A DNA stretch of 64,000 bases from Benincasa hispida. Lineage: Eukaryota > Streptophyta > Magnoliopsida > Cucurbitales > Cucurbitaceae. Positions 21,690-33,533 of the stretch are shown one piece after another (positions within the stretch are counted from its first letter, which is position 1; every line of letters begins with the position of its first letter). Made by a program: the position numbers and the translations under genes. The notes beneath the pieces are model-generated. The model worked only from the letters and a program-made list of their open reading frames with translations. It made no database searches and was not told where the DNA came from. The stretch is taken from positions 65,761,065-65,825,064 of the forward strand of contig NC_052360.1 of NCBI RefSeq assembly GCF_009727055.1, in the 5' to 3' direction.

Positions 21690-23080
21690 TAAAAGGCTAA
21701 ATTAAAGAAAATATTCCATAAGTTTATACTCTACTTCAAAACTGTCCCAAAACTTCGAAACTTTCACAAATATCCATAAACTCTAAAAAGTAAAAATAAA
21801 AAATATGCCCAACATTAGTTTTAGATGAAAATTCAGAATTTTATTATAAAAATATCTATGAACTTTCAAAAGTTTTAACAATACTCTTCAACTTTAAGAA
21901 ATATTAAAAATACCCTTATCATTGGTATATGAACAAAAATTTTTAATATATCTCGTTTCAACAATAATTTTGAACTTTTAAAAGTTGCATTAGTACTCTT
22001 AACCTTTAAAAAAGTTATAAAATGTTCTTACCATTAGTATATATAGTCCAAAAAAAATTCCATATAGATTTTCTCATTTTCCTCATTTTTGTTCAATTGG
22101 TATTCCAATTTTCTCAACAATCAAATAAAACCCAAAACATCAAGTTAAAGCATAAAATCCCACAAAATCTCATAAAGTCTCGAAATCAAAGTTCCCTCAA
22201 AACTCAACAAGATAATGAATTGTCAAATACAGAAGAATTGATAAAGGAATCATCTTTGATCATGTGAAATCTTCTTAAGTGACTAAAACAAATATACTAA
22301 TTTGAATTGCCAAAAAGATCAACAAAGTAAGTCTTTGTTGTTAAAAATTTTGTAATGCACATTTTTCTTTCCTTTTTTTTTTTTCCTCTTACTGGTTGTC
22401 CTCATAATTATAATTCAAATTCTTAATGTGACTCTCTTTTGTGTGAGTATGTTACACACACTCAACTACTAACTTACAATTTTTTTAAAATAATATTTAA
22501 ATTCTAAGTTCCTTTTCTAGTTTCATTATTATTCTATATGTTTTTATTAGTTCATATATCTTAATTGAAAGAGATGGTTTTAGAGTTTGGGAATGGAAGA
22601 AAGGGAGTAAGATGGTACTGAAGAATAGAGGGGAAAAAAAGATAAAATTGAGAAGTGTTGGATCATATGTTGAAGCAAAGGAGAAGAGGGAAGTGGAAGA
22701 CATAGGTGATGTAGTATAGATAATATACTAATAGTAAAGGCATATTTTAACTTTTCTTTGAAGGAATAAAGGTGCTAATTTAAAACTTGAAAATTCATTA
22801 AAAAAAAAATTAAAATAAGATATTGAGAGTTTTTTTTCTCCATTTATTAATGGTAAGTGTATTTTCTATTTTTCTTGATAAGGTATTGTTGAAATTTTTT
22901 AAAGTAGAAGGGTATTTTTTTTAAACAGCATACTAACGATTTCGATCCAAAACTAATGGTAAAACTATTTTTTAAGAAAAACATTTTTAAAGTTTATTAA
23001 TATTATTGAAACTTTTGAGAATTCATAGATACTTTAAAAAAAAATTACTAAGTTTATGATTTTTTTTTCATATTTAACCA
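21690..23080. mobile_element. Long foldback (inverted-repeat) element
   Basis: The left arm (about 21690-22040) is the approximate reverse complement of the right arm (about 22720-23060). For example 'actaatggtaa...ttataactttttt' on the minus strand of the left arm corresponds to 'actaatagtaa...tttaacttttct' on the right, and 'tgaaacttttgagaattcatagatac' corresponds to 'taaaacttttgaaagttcatagatat'. The loop (22050-22710) holds small open frames (81 codons from 22022, 68 codons on the minus strand from 22703) with no recognisable domain. It looks like a foldback or MULE-derived non-autonomous element. Confidence 0.6.
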
Positions 23081-23264
23081 ATCTTTCTAATACCAAACAT
23101 CGGTACTTTTAACATATTTTATCCCTCATTCACATACTTGATAAGAAAATCCAAAAAGTTACTCAATACATTATTACTACAGGTCATACATGTTGAGAAA
23201 GGTGTACCTTGAAGTATAAAAGGTAACAAATCAATTTCTTTAAATATTTCTTAATCATGCATAC
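23081..23264. other. Short spacer before minus-strand copia element
   Basis: AT-rich, no feature seen apart from CATAC at 23260-23264, which serves as the left target-site copy of the following element. Confidence 0.5.
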
Positions 23265-23631
23265 TGTTATAAAAATTGAGGAGCACAACAAGAATACGGA
23301 TATGAAAAATATAATATAATAATATTTTTATATAATAATAATAAATAAATAAAAACTAAAATTATAAAATAAAACAACTAAAACATAAAATAACCAAAAT
23401 CATGAAATTGGATAATACAAAAATTGGTGGAAGTGGAATTCTAACCAATGTTCGTGTGTTCTTAAGATCCACCAAATGCCACTATTTATAGGCAAAGTGA
23501 CAAGTAGGATGTATCTTACATAGACACCAAGCATGAATAACTACGAGACATATGGACAACATGAATGGTGACACATGGTCTTTGAGACACTAAGCAATGG
23601 GCATCTATTTTCTATTATAATATTCATAATA
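23265..23631 (-). repeat. 3' LTR of element 3
   Basis: About 367 bp, with plus-strand ends TGTTATAAAAATTG and TTCATAATA. The minus strand thus begins TATTATG rather than TG. It carries the inverted 'cactatttatagg' block (about 23482-23494), i.e. a TATA box on the minus strand. Confidence 0.85.
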
Positions 23632-24066
23632 CTCCCTCTTAGATGCCCATATATATATATATGAAATATGCCTCGTTGAAACCTTAATAGGAAAACCCAA
23701 TGGGAAAAACCCTAGTGAAGAAAAAAGTGTATATATTTCATATAATACATATTCCTAAAAAATACAATATATTTGCTCCCCTTCATGAAAACATTACTTA
23801 AGATCTCTGAATCGCCACATTCCAATATTGTACATCAATGTTTCAAAAGTTGTGAATGGTAATGCCTTTGTAAATAATTCCGCCAAGTTATACTTCGAAC
23901 AAATTTGTTGTACATCGATGTCGCCATTTTCTTCAAGATCATGAGTGTAGAAAAGCTTTGGTGAAATATGCTTTGTTCTATCTCCTTTAATATATCCGCC
24001 TTTGATTTGGACTACGCAAGCTGTGTTGTCTTCGTATAATATTGTTGGAAGGTTTTTATCAGAAGA

Positions 24067-24506
24067 CTAGTCACACATTTCACGAATGTGCTGAGTCATT
24101 GACCTTAGCCATACACATTCTCGACTAGCCTTGTGAATTGCAAGAATTTCAGCATGATTTGAGGAAGTGGTCGTTATAGTCTGTTTCACCGATCGCCATG
24201 ATATAACAGTTCCTCCACATGTGAACAGATAACCTGTTTGAGATCTAATTTTGTGTGGATCAGATAAATATCTAGAATCTACATAACCAACTAGATCAAA
24301 ATTTGATTTATTTGAATGAAACAAACCCATATCGATTGTTCCTCGGAGATAACGGAGTATATGCTTAACTCCGTTCCAATGTCTTTTTGTAGGAGAAAAA
24401 CTATATCTAGCTAATAAATTACTGAAAATGCAATATCTGGTCATGTATTATTAGCAAGATACATAGGTGCAATATCTCGGTGTGGGAATCTAGGAGTTGT
24501 AGGCTT
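24067..24506 (-). pseudogene. RNase H of element 3
   Basis: A 125-codon minus-strand frame reads FSNLLARYSFSPTKRHWNGV, LVGYVDSRYLSDPHKIRSQT and ISWRSVKQTITTTSSNHAEI, then LAIHKASRECVWLRSM, a typical copia RNase H. Catalytic Asp (YVDSRY) and Glu (NHAEIL) are present. Upstream, 24445-24506 continues as PTTPRFPHRDIAPMYLANNT with a stop instead of Arg, then the reading frame runs into the solo LTR. Confidence 0.85.
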
Positions 24507-26146
24507 TATAGGATTGGATAGAGGGTAGGAGGAATTTTACAGATCGTATAGACGATCGAGTAAGTGGGAGATGACTATAGTCTATCGTATAGACTATGTA
24601 CTCAATCGTTTAGAAAATAAGTGACTATCGTATAGAAAACTCTTACACGATCGTGTATGCTCTCAAGCTATTGTATAGCTATTTCTTTTGATCGCATGAT
24701 TCACAATCGCTTAATGATTGCCGTAATGTAAAATGAAAACGATTTTCATTTTATCCATTAGTTACCATAACTGATCACAACTTCCCACTAAGTTGATTAT
24801 GGGAGAAAAAATCGTAACCAATTATCCTATAATTGATTTAATTACAAATATATAATATATTCATAACCTATAGTTTTAATATCACATCTCATGTAATATA
24901 TAAACCATAGTTCTTTTTCTCCCTTTTAGCATTTAATAATAATTCCTCCATTTAATGTACTTAATATATTAAGTCAATTATATCTCATATAATTGATGCA
25001 ATTTAATTATATCATATATGATATTTTCTCTTTTTCATTTGAACACTAATTAACCCAAACTGATTCTCAACATGAATCCATTGAGCTACCAAGGGGAACT
25101 TATGAACATGTAGCTTGAAGCTCCAAGGGTACGTGAATAACTTACTAAACTCTTTAACCACTATATCCACCATCCGTTAACTGTCGGGCATTTCACTAAA
25201 GATCGATAGTTGCACTCTTCGTGCTATAAATACATTTCCATATCCATTGGAGATAACCAATCAACAGTATGATGATCCTTCACAAATTGCTCGTAAGTAC
25301 AGTCGAACAAATTACTCTTTTGCCCCTGTAATTACATCTAACTCTTTAAGTACCACTGATTCCTCTAATGAACAATACATCATAGTCCTACTATGAGTAA
25401 ATCCTTCTCAGGCCAAGAGAAGGTGTGACGCCACATTGTTCAAGTCCCGGAATCAGCCCTTAAGGGAACAATTTATCTACTTACTCCTAAATTGGGGAAG
25501 GAGTGAATTTTGTCTTGTGTAGCTGAGTTCTTAGCTCCCCAATCAGAAGAATCCCCAAAGTGGTAGGTTTAAGTCGGCGATCTGGCCACTCACACCCATA
25601 CAAATCAAAGGACCGCCCTCATAGGCAGGAGTTCCCAACTCACTTAGAATTAAGATCATGTTACATATGGTCATCCTAGTGAAATGAAAGTCTCTATCAT
25701 GAACGGCGTTATATAACGAGACTAAACGTTTCGTGGTCCGGTCTTATGCAAACTCTTTTATATAGAGCATTCCCGCTCGCACGTCTAACACATGAATGGT
25801 CAGGAGCAGACCATTTGTAGCACTTTACAATACTTGTAACATCTACAAAGCGGGTCACACTCATAGTGTCAACAGAATAAGGTTTCCCTCCTTTATCTAT
25901 CTACTATAAACTATTTAGGTTATCACTTAAAGCACGATCCACTTGTATGTCATCACATACATGCCTAAGTTACAACGATAACCAGGGATATTAGTTTATT
26001 GGTTTGTGGTTTATGCAATTAAAATATCTCATATTTCAAAGACAATAGTGAAGAAAATATCTCATATTTTTATATCACTAATGTTTGTTCATATACATGT
26101 TCACAAACTACTGGACCCTACAAGATTTAGGACATCAACCCCAATA
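24507..26146 (-). mobile_element. Solo LTR (long-LTR family) replacing the RT core of element 3
   Basis: On the minus strand it starts near 26146 as T(A)TTGGGGTTGATGTCC and ends near 24507 as ...CAATCCTATA, corresponding to the family end CAATCCTACA. All middle blocks are present. Flanking 5-mers do not match, and about 200 or more codons of RT between 'EGFKVPETYTSN' (26150) and 'PTTPRFPHRD' (24490) are missing. Insertion was therefore accompanied or followed by deletion. The 3' part (24530-24720) holds CGATCG motifs. Confidence 0.8.
24530..24720 (-). repeat. CGATCG-type motif cluster in the LTR
   Basis: Motifs such as tagacgatcgagt, atcgtatagac, caatcgtttag, acacgatcgtgta and caatcgcttaat, resembling the array at 1245-2040. 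Confidence 0.65.
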
Positions 26147-26790
26147 TACTATTCTCGAAAATTTGATGTATATGTTTCAGGTACCTTAAATCCTTCTGGG
26201 ATTCTCATATAAATATCATTATCAAGAGATCCATATAAATATGTTGTGACTACAACCATAAGATGCATATCCAGACTTTAATACATAGTCAAGCCAATTA
26301 AATATCTTAATGTAATTGTATCCACCATCGAAGAATACGTCTCCTCAAAATCAATACCAGGTCTTTGTGAAAAAGCTTGTGCAACTAGTCTTTCTTTATA
26401 TCTTGTGACCTCATTATTTTCATTTCTTTTCTTCACAAATACCCATTTGTATCCCACAGGTTTAATACCTTCTGGTGTTCGGACTACAGATCCAAAAACC
26501 TGACGTTTTGAAAGTGAGTTTAATTCTGCCTCGATTCTCCACTGAAGCCAATCTTTCCTATGTTGACATTCTTCAACAGATTTTGGTTCAGGATCCTCGT
26601 TTTCAGATATAACACCAAGAGCAACATTATACGCAAAAATGTTGTCAATAATTACATTAGTTCGATTCCATATTTTTCCTTTCATGACATAGTTTATTGA
26701 AATCTCATTCTTATCTCTAGGTATTTCACCTTCCTCACTAGTCATGTCGAGGAGTTCTTTATGGGTATTTACATCCTCAACCAAGTCTTT
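26147..26790 (-). pseudogene. Reverse transcriptase N-terminal part of element 3
   Basis: The 168-codon minus-strand frame has the RVT_2 start: RKDWLQWRIEAELNSLSKR, GYKWVFVKKRNENNEVTRYK and LVAQAFSQRPGIDFEETYSS, i.e. the KARLVAQGFSQRPGIDY-type block with changes. Downstream of its stop the frame continues with TYLYGSLDNDIYMRIPEGFK. The catalytic YVDD segment is absent because of the solo LTR and deletion. Confidence 0.85.
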
Positions 26791-27440
26791 TTCACTATTA
26801 ATTAATTTTCATTTTCAATGATTTTTATCTTTGAAATCCACTGGTCTACCAAGCTTATGGCGTATTCCAGACTCATTAGTGACAACTTCTTGTGTTGGGA
26901 TATCAATTTTTTATGGAACATTTGTAACTGGTATATGTGACTTAGTAACTTTCTTTGCATCTATAAATGCATTTGGTAATTGATTTGCTATATTTTACAA
27001 ATGAATTATTTTCTAAACTTCAAGTTCACATTGATTTGTACGGGGATCTAAATGAGATAATAACGATGCATTCCATGTAATTTCTTTTTCCAACTTCTTA
27101 ATTCCTCTCCCTAATGTTGGAAAATAGACATTAAAATGATAATCAACAAATCGTGTAGTAAATACATCACCCGTCAAGGGCTCAAGATATTTAATAATTG
27201 ATGGGGAATCATATCCAACATATATTCCTAACCTCCTTTGAGGACCTATCTTAGTGCATTGTGGTGGAGCAATTGGAACATATACTACACATCCAAAAAT
27301 TCTTAGTGGGAAATATTTGGCTCATGATCATAAGTTAATTGTAATGGCGAGTACTTATGATAAGCTACTGGCCTGATGCGTATAAATGACGCTACAGATG
27401 AAGGAAGCTTAGCTCTCATAAGTAATGGTCTTGCAATTAA
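26791..27440 (-). pseudogene. Linker and integrase C-terminus of element 3 (degenerate)
   Basis: Minus-strand reading gives fragments of the integrase C-terminal domain. One is around 27230-27330 (PLRIFGCVVYVPIAPPQC, then GPQRRLGIYVGYDSPSIIKY). These are conserved copia blocks after the integrase core. The remaining linker is broken by stops and gives no long frame. Confidence 0.65.
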
Positions 27441-28378
27441 TTACAAATGTTTTATAAATGATTCTGCTAAACCATTTTGTATATGAACATGAGCTTCAAG
27501 ATGTTCAACACTTATCCTAATTGACATAGAATAATTATCAGAAGCTTGGGATGTAAATTCACCAGCATTATCAAGACAAATGGTCTTAATTGTATAATCA
27601 GGAAATTGTGCTCTTAACTTAATTGTTTGAGCAAGTAATCTTGCAAATGCAAGATTTCGACTTGATAATAAGCATACGTGTGAACATCTGTTGGATACTT
27701 CTATTAATACCATAAAATATCTAAATGGTTTACTTGGTGGGTTAATGAATCCACATATATCACCATGAATTCGTTCTAAAAATGCGGGTGATTCAGTCCC
27801 CACTTTAGAGGTGATGGTCTAATTATCAATTTTCCTTGAAAGCAAGCATCACATGATAATTCATTATATTGAAGAATCTTATGGTTCTTCAACGAGTATC
27901 CATTTGAATTTTGAATAATTTTCCTTATCATTATAGATCCTGAATTACCCAATCGGTCATGCCAAATTGTAAATATCTCTGGCTTCATGAACTTCAGGTT
28001 CATTTTTGCATATGTTTCAATTACTCGTATATGAGTATAATACAATCCAGAAGATAAAGCAGGTAACTCTTCTAATATACGTTTTTTATTTGAGACAATG
28101 GATATGATATATAGATATTCTACATTATTCTTACTGTCAGTCTCAATATGATAACCATTGCAACGTATATCTTTAAAATTTAGAATATTTCTCTTTGATT
28201 GACTAGAGAACAATGCATTATCAATTGTAAATTTTGTTCCTCTAGGAAAAATAATATTTACTTTTCCAAAACATTCGATCAAGTTTGCAGAACCTGATAT
28301 TGTATTTACTTTTGATTTCAGCATTGTCAATTTGGAAAAATATTTTTTTATTTTTAAGTATTGTATGTGTAATTGCAC
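27441..28378 (-). pseudogene. GAG-pre-integrase and integrase of element 3
   Basis: Two overlapping minus-strand frames. 28378-27776 contains the protease/GAG-pre-integrase region (FTIDNALFSSQSKRNILNFK, then IWHDRLGNSGSIMIRKI and CDACFQGK, the HHCC zinc module). 27803-27441 contains the integrase core with all three catalytic acids readable: HGDICGFI (D), TICLDNAGEF (D), NGLAESFIKHL (E). The overlap in different frames shows a frame shift at about 27790. Integrase would insert the cDNA; this copy is broken. Confidence 0.85.
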
Positions 28379-28550
28379 TGTCTGCCAAACATAGATCTTC
28401 TTTGCTCATTTTTTAAACGCCCAACATATGAAAATGATCCATGTTTCTTCATTAAAAGAAAATAATTATAATAAGAAAAACAAAACTTAAAATATACAAA
28501 AGTTACTAAAAAAATATGAAGATAAATAAAAGAAAACAACAACATTAAGT

Positions 28551-29577
28551 TTAGATATTCTCAAAGTCAAAGGAAACAATTGATGTGCCACCAACTGTGC
28601 CAATCTTCTCTTCAGGAGATTCAAAGAAGTTCATCACATCTAAATTTGTCATATAGGATGGGTCAAATATGTCATTATCCTGGTATGCAAAATTAACTTC
28701 CACATTTTTCTCTTTTTCCTTCAGAGAGGCTTGATAGAGGTCAACTAAGTGTTTTGATATACGACAAGTATGTGACCAATGTCTAGTCATTCCGCATTGG
28801 AAGCATTTATTTTCAACACTCTTTGAACTTTTATCTTGTGAAGTTTTTCCTTTGTGATCATCATTCTTTTGAAATTTAAATATTAGAACGACCACTACGA
28901 AAATAATAATTATTTCTTCCTCTGCCACGGTCACGACCTCGACCGCGACATCGACCACGATTATTATTAAAATTCGCAGCATTCACTTTAGGGAATGGTG
29001 TTGTTCCAGTTGGTCGAGATTCATGATTCTTCATCAATAACTCGTTATTTTGTTCGGTCACGAGAAGACATGAAATTAATTCAGAATACTATTTAAAACC
29101 TTTCTCTCAATATTGTTGCTATAGGAGCATATTCGAGACATGAAATGTAGAAAATGTCTTATCTAACATATCAGCATCAGTAATTTTCTCTCCGCATAAC
29201 AACAATTTTGAACTGATTTTAAATAATGCGAAGTTGTAATCACTTACTGATTTGAAATCTTGTAGCCTCAAATGCATCCACTCATAATGAGCTTTAGGAA
29301 GAATAACTGTTTTTTATGATTATACCTCTCTTTTAATTTTTTTTTACAAGATACGGGGATCTTTTATTGTAAGATACTCCATTTTCAATCCCTCGTGGAT
29401 ATAATGACGAAGGAAAACCATAGCTTTTGCTTTATCTTGACTGGAGATATTTTCTTCTTTAATAGTCTCCCCATGATTCATAGCATCCAGGTGGATTTCG
29501 GTATCAAGTACCCATGATAAATAATTATTGTTGTTAATATCAAGGACGAAAAATTCTAATTTTGTGAGATTTTTCAT
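28551..29577 (-). pseudogene. Gag of element 3 with zinc knuckle and Arg/Gly-rich stretch
   Basis: Starts at ATG 29577 (MKNLTKLEFFVLDINNNNYL), the copia gag N-terminus in which the peptide is followed by SWVLDTEIHLDA. Later fragments include an Arg/Gly-rich run at about 28960-28900 (RGRCRGRGRDRGRGRNN), an RNA-binding style tail. The CCHC knuckle CFQCGMTRHWSHTCR at about 28805-28760 is intact. Frame shifts at about 29340 and 28900 break it into three frames. Confidence 0.85.
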
Positions 29578-29739
29578 GGTAGCACTATCATAAAATATTG
29601 TACTTATGTTAGAAATTTAATAGATATTGAATATGCAAAATAACATTAAATTTATTAGTTATATCGAATAGGGAAAAACCGACATACCTTTAGGACTTAC
29701 CTTTAGCAAGAAAAACGACAAGGGTCCGTGCTGATTACG

Positions 29740-30096
29740 TGTTATGAAAATTGAGGAGCAGAACAGGAATATGGATATGAAAAATATAATATAATAATAA
29801 TAAATAAATAATAACTAAAATTATAAAATAAAATAAAATAACTAAAATATAAAATAACCAAAATCATGAAATTGGATAATATGAAAATTGGTAGAAGTGG
29901 AATTCTCACCAATGTTGGTGTGTTCTTAATATCCACCAAATGTCACTATTTATAGGCAAAGTAACAAGTAGAAGGTGGACTTACATGGACAACAAGCATA
30001 AATAACTACCTGGCACATGGACAACGTCAATGGTGACACATGGCCTTTGGGACACTAAGCAATTGACATCTATTTTCTATTATAATATTCATAATA
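29740..30096 (-). repeat. 5' LTR of element 3
   Basis: 357 bp, matching 23265-23631. The inverted TATA box (minus-strand ctataaatag) is at 29946-29955 and would drive transcription of the element toward lower coordinates. Confidence 0.85.
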
Positions 30097-30101
30097 CATA
30101 A

Positions 30102-31955
30102 AAAAATAAAATTAAAAAAAATCTCAAATAAACATTTATTAACCAAGCTAGCATTGTCTCAATATTTCTCTACTTTATAATTAACTTTATATGATTTGAA
30201 TATTACTTTAATCCATATACTTTTTACTTCAATTAATTATATTATTTATGTACTTTCAACTTTAGTTCATTTTCGTTCATATATTTTTAAAATATCTATT
30301 TTAGTTCGGTTGAACTATGCTCATATCAACAGGTCACAGATATCATATCAAACCATCTAAATTAACTCATCATACAATAAAAAAAATTTACAATTCAACA
30401 TATGAGATAAGAAATTCAAACTTCTAAACCATCAAACAAGTTTATGCACCAATAAAGATAGCATTTAAGATTATTTTTATTTTCCTTGAGTATAAGTGAA
30501 AGGTATGAAGATAACTTTTGACCTCTGAAAATGAGTATATTGTGTCAATTATTAACACAAGTCTAATTCTGTTAAGTTCTTAAAGGCGAAAAATCGAACC
30601 TTTAACCTCAACATCAATAGTTCATGTTTTATGTCAGTTGAATTGGTTGGATTAGACTCATTTTGGCCCTAAACCCTAATTATGTTAAGTTCTACTACTA
30701 ATATGCCAAAGTTAACATACATTGAACCATCATCATTTGTATACAACATTAGAAATAACACTTTTAAGTTTCTTACCTTTCAAAAGTTGAACTAGACTCA
30801 TTTTGCCTATTATTATTAAATTTTAATTGCATGAGTCTTAACTTATACATGAGAAATTTAGAAAGTTGAAAAGGGATTTTCATTCTTAAATTAGAGAAAA
30901 ATTATTTGTTTGTGTTTATTTGAAGAAAAAAATAAATCTCATTAATTACATATTAAATATCTAATTCTAAATTTTAGTATAAATACTCGTGTTTTCTTTC
31001 TCATATAACAAGAACAAATACTCCATACATCTCTCTTTTATTTTCTCTCATCAGCTCTTTTAAGAGCATCTGGCCAAAAGAAGGGTGTTCTTAGTTGCAT
31101 AGCTTTGAGCTCAATCTTTCAATATATTGTGGTTTGAGCTACCAACGTTTTATATCCGAAAGGGAATAGATTAGAGAATATTTATTGCACAGTTGATATA
31201 AAGAAATTCAATACACATCGCAAAAGGGTTTGAATCTCCTTGAAGAGCGAAATATCCACATTTCAACCAAATTGTTTACATGTGAAACCCTAATTTTTGT
31301 TTTGGTTCGATGTTGAGTTGTATTGGATGAGTGATTAAAATAATTTGAGTTATTTACAGAAAATGGAAAATTTTGAGGTGTTTGAGCTCCACCCTTATAA
31401 CCCACTCCATGTTTAAGGCTCCAATCATAATAGTTGATATTTCCAACTAATATAACCTACTATTAACTACAACATTATTATTTTAAATCATTCTTTGGTA
31501 TTGGTGTTTACTATTTGTTACAATGTTTACTGTTTTTTACTATCTTCTTTTCCTCCCTTGCTACAATTTTTACAGCATGGTTTACTATTTCTTATCGAGA
31601 CTAAAATAATATGAACCCCAAAACATAAACTATCATAACTTAGACTAAAATAGTCTACACCCGAATATAAACTATTATAATCTATCAACTATTATAGCTC
31701 ACAAACTATAATAACTAATAGCCGAACAATTATTTATTTCTAACCATTACTAAGAAGGTAGGTATGAGAGCATAGTCTAGGTTGGTAAATTAAAAGAGAT
31801 AGACCTCTACAGCTCTATCTTCCCTTTCCCATCGTTCAACAATTATAACACTCTTCAATTTCCATTTACAGACACTGTAACCGACATTTTTCTTTCTTTC
31901 CACCATTGATATTCCCCATCAATGGCGTAAACACAGCGATTTCTACTCTGTTTCC
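30102..31955. other. Intergenic region upstream of the GT47 gene
   Basis: AT-rich. A TATAAATA at 30979-30986 is followed by CT-rich leader-like sequence (31010-31080) but no convincing open frame, so it could be a relic LTR or promoter. Positions 31419-31740 carry repeated 'aactattatag'/'tagttgata' phrases typical of MITE debris. 31800-31955 should hold the GT47 promoter and 5' leader (CT-rich), but I cannot define a core promoter with confidence. Confidence 0.45.
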
Positions 31956-33533
31956 ATGCACATCTTCTCCTACAAAAGACCCTTCTCTCTCTCGCTTCAA
32001 CATGGGGTTTCTTTGACTCCGTCAACAATGGTTCCTCCGATGGAGAAGAAGCCCTTCAGAACCACTTGCTCCACCGATCTCTGCTTCGCCATTTTCATTT
32101 CCTCCGCCTTAGTTTGGGTTTTCCTCTGTTTTGATTACTCCACTTTCCATTCCTCCACCAATGGCGTCCCTATCACTTCCTCTCTTAACCCTACCGTCTT
32201 CTCCACCGACAACCCCAACAAATTACTCCTCAAACCCCCCTCCTCCGCCACCCGGACCGTCGATCCTTGCTCCGGCCGGTACCTCTTCATCCAGAACATT
32301 CCCAGTCGATTCAATCTCGATTTGATCAGAAACTGTCAATCTCTTACAAGAGGAACCGACAAATCCGATATGTGTCCGTATTTGGTGAACTCTGGTCTCG
32401 GCCCTGAAATCGAAAATTCTCGAGGGGTTTTTCTTAACAATAGTTGGTTCAAGACGAATCAGTTTCTGTTAGAGGTAATTTTCCACAATAACATGAAACA
32501 GTATGAATGCTTGACGAATAATTCAGCTATGGCGTCCGCTATTTATGTACCGTTTTACGCTGGTCTTGATATCAGCCATTACTTATGGAATCCGAGTATT
32601 TCGGTTAGGGATTCTTCCGCTAGGGATTTTCTGAGTTCGGTTTCTGAAAAACCTGAGTGGAAGAGGATGTTTGGGAGAGATCATTTCTTCGTCGCCGGAA
32701 GAATTTCTTGGGATTTCAGAAGACAAACTGATGAAGTTTCCGATTGGGGAAGTAAACTCAGATTCTTGCCGGAATCTCACAATATGACGATGCTCTCTGT
32801 TGAAGCAAGTTCGTGGAAAAACGATTTCGCCATTCCGTATCCGACTTATTTTCATCCATCGAAACTGAGTGAAGTAGTTGAATGGCAGAGTCTCATGAGA
32901 GCTCGACGGCGCCACCATTTGTTCACGTTCACCGGCGCTCCACGGCCGGATCTCGCAGACTCGATTCGCGGTATGGTGATCGAGCAATGCCGAGGTTCAG
33001 GTCTCTGTAAATTCATAGATTGTAGTTCTGATGGGGTTAATTGTGATGATCCTATTACCACCATGGAAGTGTTTCAGAGCTCAATCTTCTGCTTGCAGCC
33101 ACCAGGAGATTCATACACAAGAAGATCAATATTCGATTCGATTTTAGCTGGATGTATTCCAGTTTTCTTTCATCCAGGTACTGCTTATTCTCAATATTTA
33201 TGGCATTTTCCTGAGAATCAAACAGTTTATTCTGTGTATATACCTGTGAGGGATGTGAAGAACTGGAATGAGAGTATTGAGGGGATTTTGAATGGGATTT
33301 CTAAAGATAGAGTATCTGCCATGAGAGAGGAGGTTATAAGAATCATTCCAAGGATTGTTTATGGAGATCCCAGATCAAAAACAGGGAATTTTGAGGATGC
33401 ATTTGATTTAGCAGTTAAAGGGATTCTTGAAAGAGTTGAAAATATTAGAAAGAAGATTAGGGAAGGGAGTGATCCTAGTGAAGGATTTGATGATCCTGAT
33501 CATTTTAAGTATACATTTTCTAGTAAAAACTGA
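31956..33533 (+). CDS. Xyloglucan galactosyltransferase, MUR3/XLT2-like (GT47, exostosin family)
   Basis: A 525-codon single-exon frame, stop at 33531. A type II Golgi membrane protein that in characterised relatives transfers galactose from UDP-galactose onto xylosyl side chains of cell-wall xyloglucan. It has a short N-terminus, one membrane anchor (about residues 41-59, CFAIFISSALVWVFLCF), a stem, then the exostosin domain (about 103-480). Conserved blocks are GRYLFIQNIPSRFN (108-120), VPFYAGLDISHYLW (198-211), AGRISWDFRR (247-256) and the nucleotide-sugar-binding region FCLQPPGDSYTRRSIFDSIL (378-397) followed by AGCIPVFF. Possible N-glycosylation sites lie at 161, 276, 421 and 438. The second Met (residue 25, 32028) has a better start context (aacaATGG) and would give 501 residues. 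Family members are usually intronless. No breaks. Which side-chain position it modifies (MUR3 or XLT2 type) cannot be told here. Confidence 0.92.
   Translation: MHIFSYKRPFSLSLQHGVSLTPSTMVPPMEKKPFRTTCSTDLCFAIFISSALVWVFLCFDYSTFHSSTNGVPITSSLNPTVFSTDNPNKLLLKPPSSATRTVDPCSGRYLFIQNIPSRFNLDLIRNCQSLTRGTDKSDMCPYLVNSGLGPEIENSRGVFLNNSWFKTNQFLLEVIFHNNMKQYECLTNNSAMASAIYVPFYAGLDISHYLWNPSISVRDSSARDFLSSVSEKPEWKRMFGRDHFFVAGRISWDFRRQTDEVSDWGSKLRFLPESHNMTMLSVEASSWKNDFAIPYPTYFHPSKLSEVVEWQSLMRARRRHHLFTFTGAPRPDLADSIRGMVIEQCRGSGLCKFIDCSSDGVNCDDPITTMEVFQSSIFCLQPPGDSYTRRSIFDSILAGCIPVFFHPGTAYSQYLWHFPENQTVYSVYIPVRDVKNWNESIEGILNGISKDRVSAMREEVIRIIPRIVYGDPRSKTGNFEDAFDLAVKGILERVENIRKKIREGSDPSEGFDDPDHFKYTFSSKN

Larger units (their letters stand above)
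23265..30096 (-). mobile_element. Ty1/copia retrotransposon, minus strand, complete ends (element 3)
   Basis: Near-identical LTRs at 23265-23631 (3' LTR) and 29740-30096 (5' LTR) enclose gag, GAG-pre-integrase, integrase, RT and RNase H in copia order on the minus strand. The flanks CATAC (23260-23264) and CATAA (30097-30101) match at four of five bases, a decayed target duplication. A polypurine tract (minus-strand gggcatctaagagggag) lies next to the 3' LTR at about 23632-23650. The RT core is lost and a solo LTR of the long-LTR family sits in its place (24507-26146). The LTRs differ by indels and substitutions, so the insertion is not very recent. Confidence 0.9.

Noticed and set aside
30979..31180. 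Promoter and 5' leader of an unannotated gene (TATAAATA then CT-rich)
   Set aside because: No open frame or splice structure follows; could equally be LTR debris.
32131..33064. Other-frame ORFs overlapping the GT47 gene
   Set aside because: Shadow frames of a well-supported gene; no independent domain.
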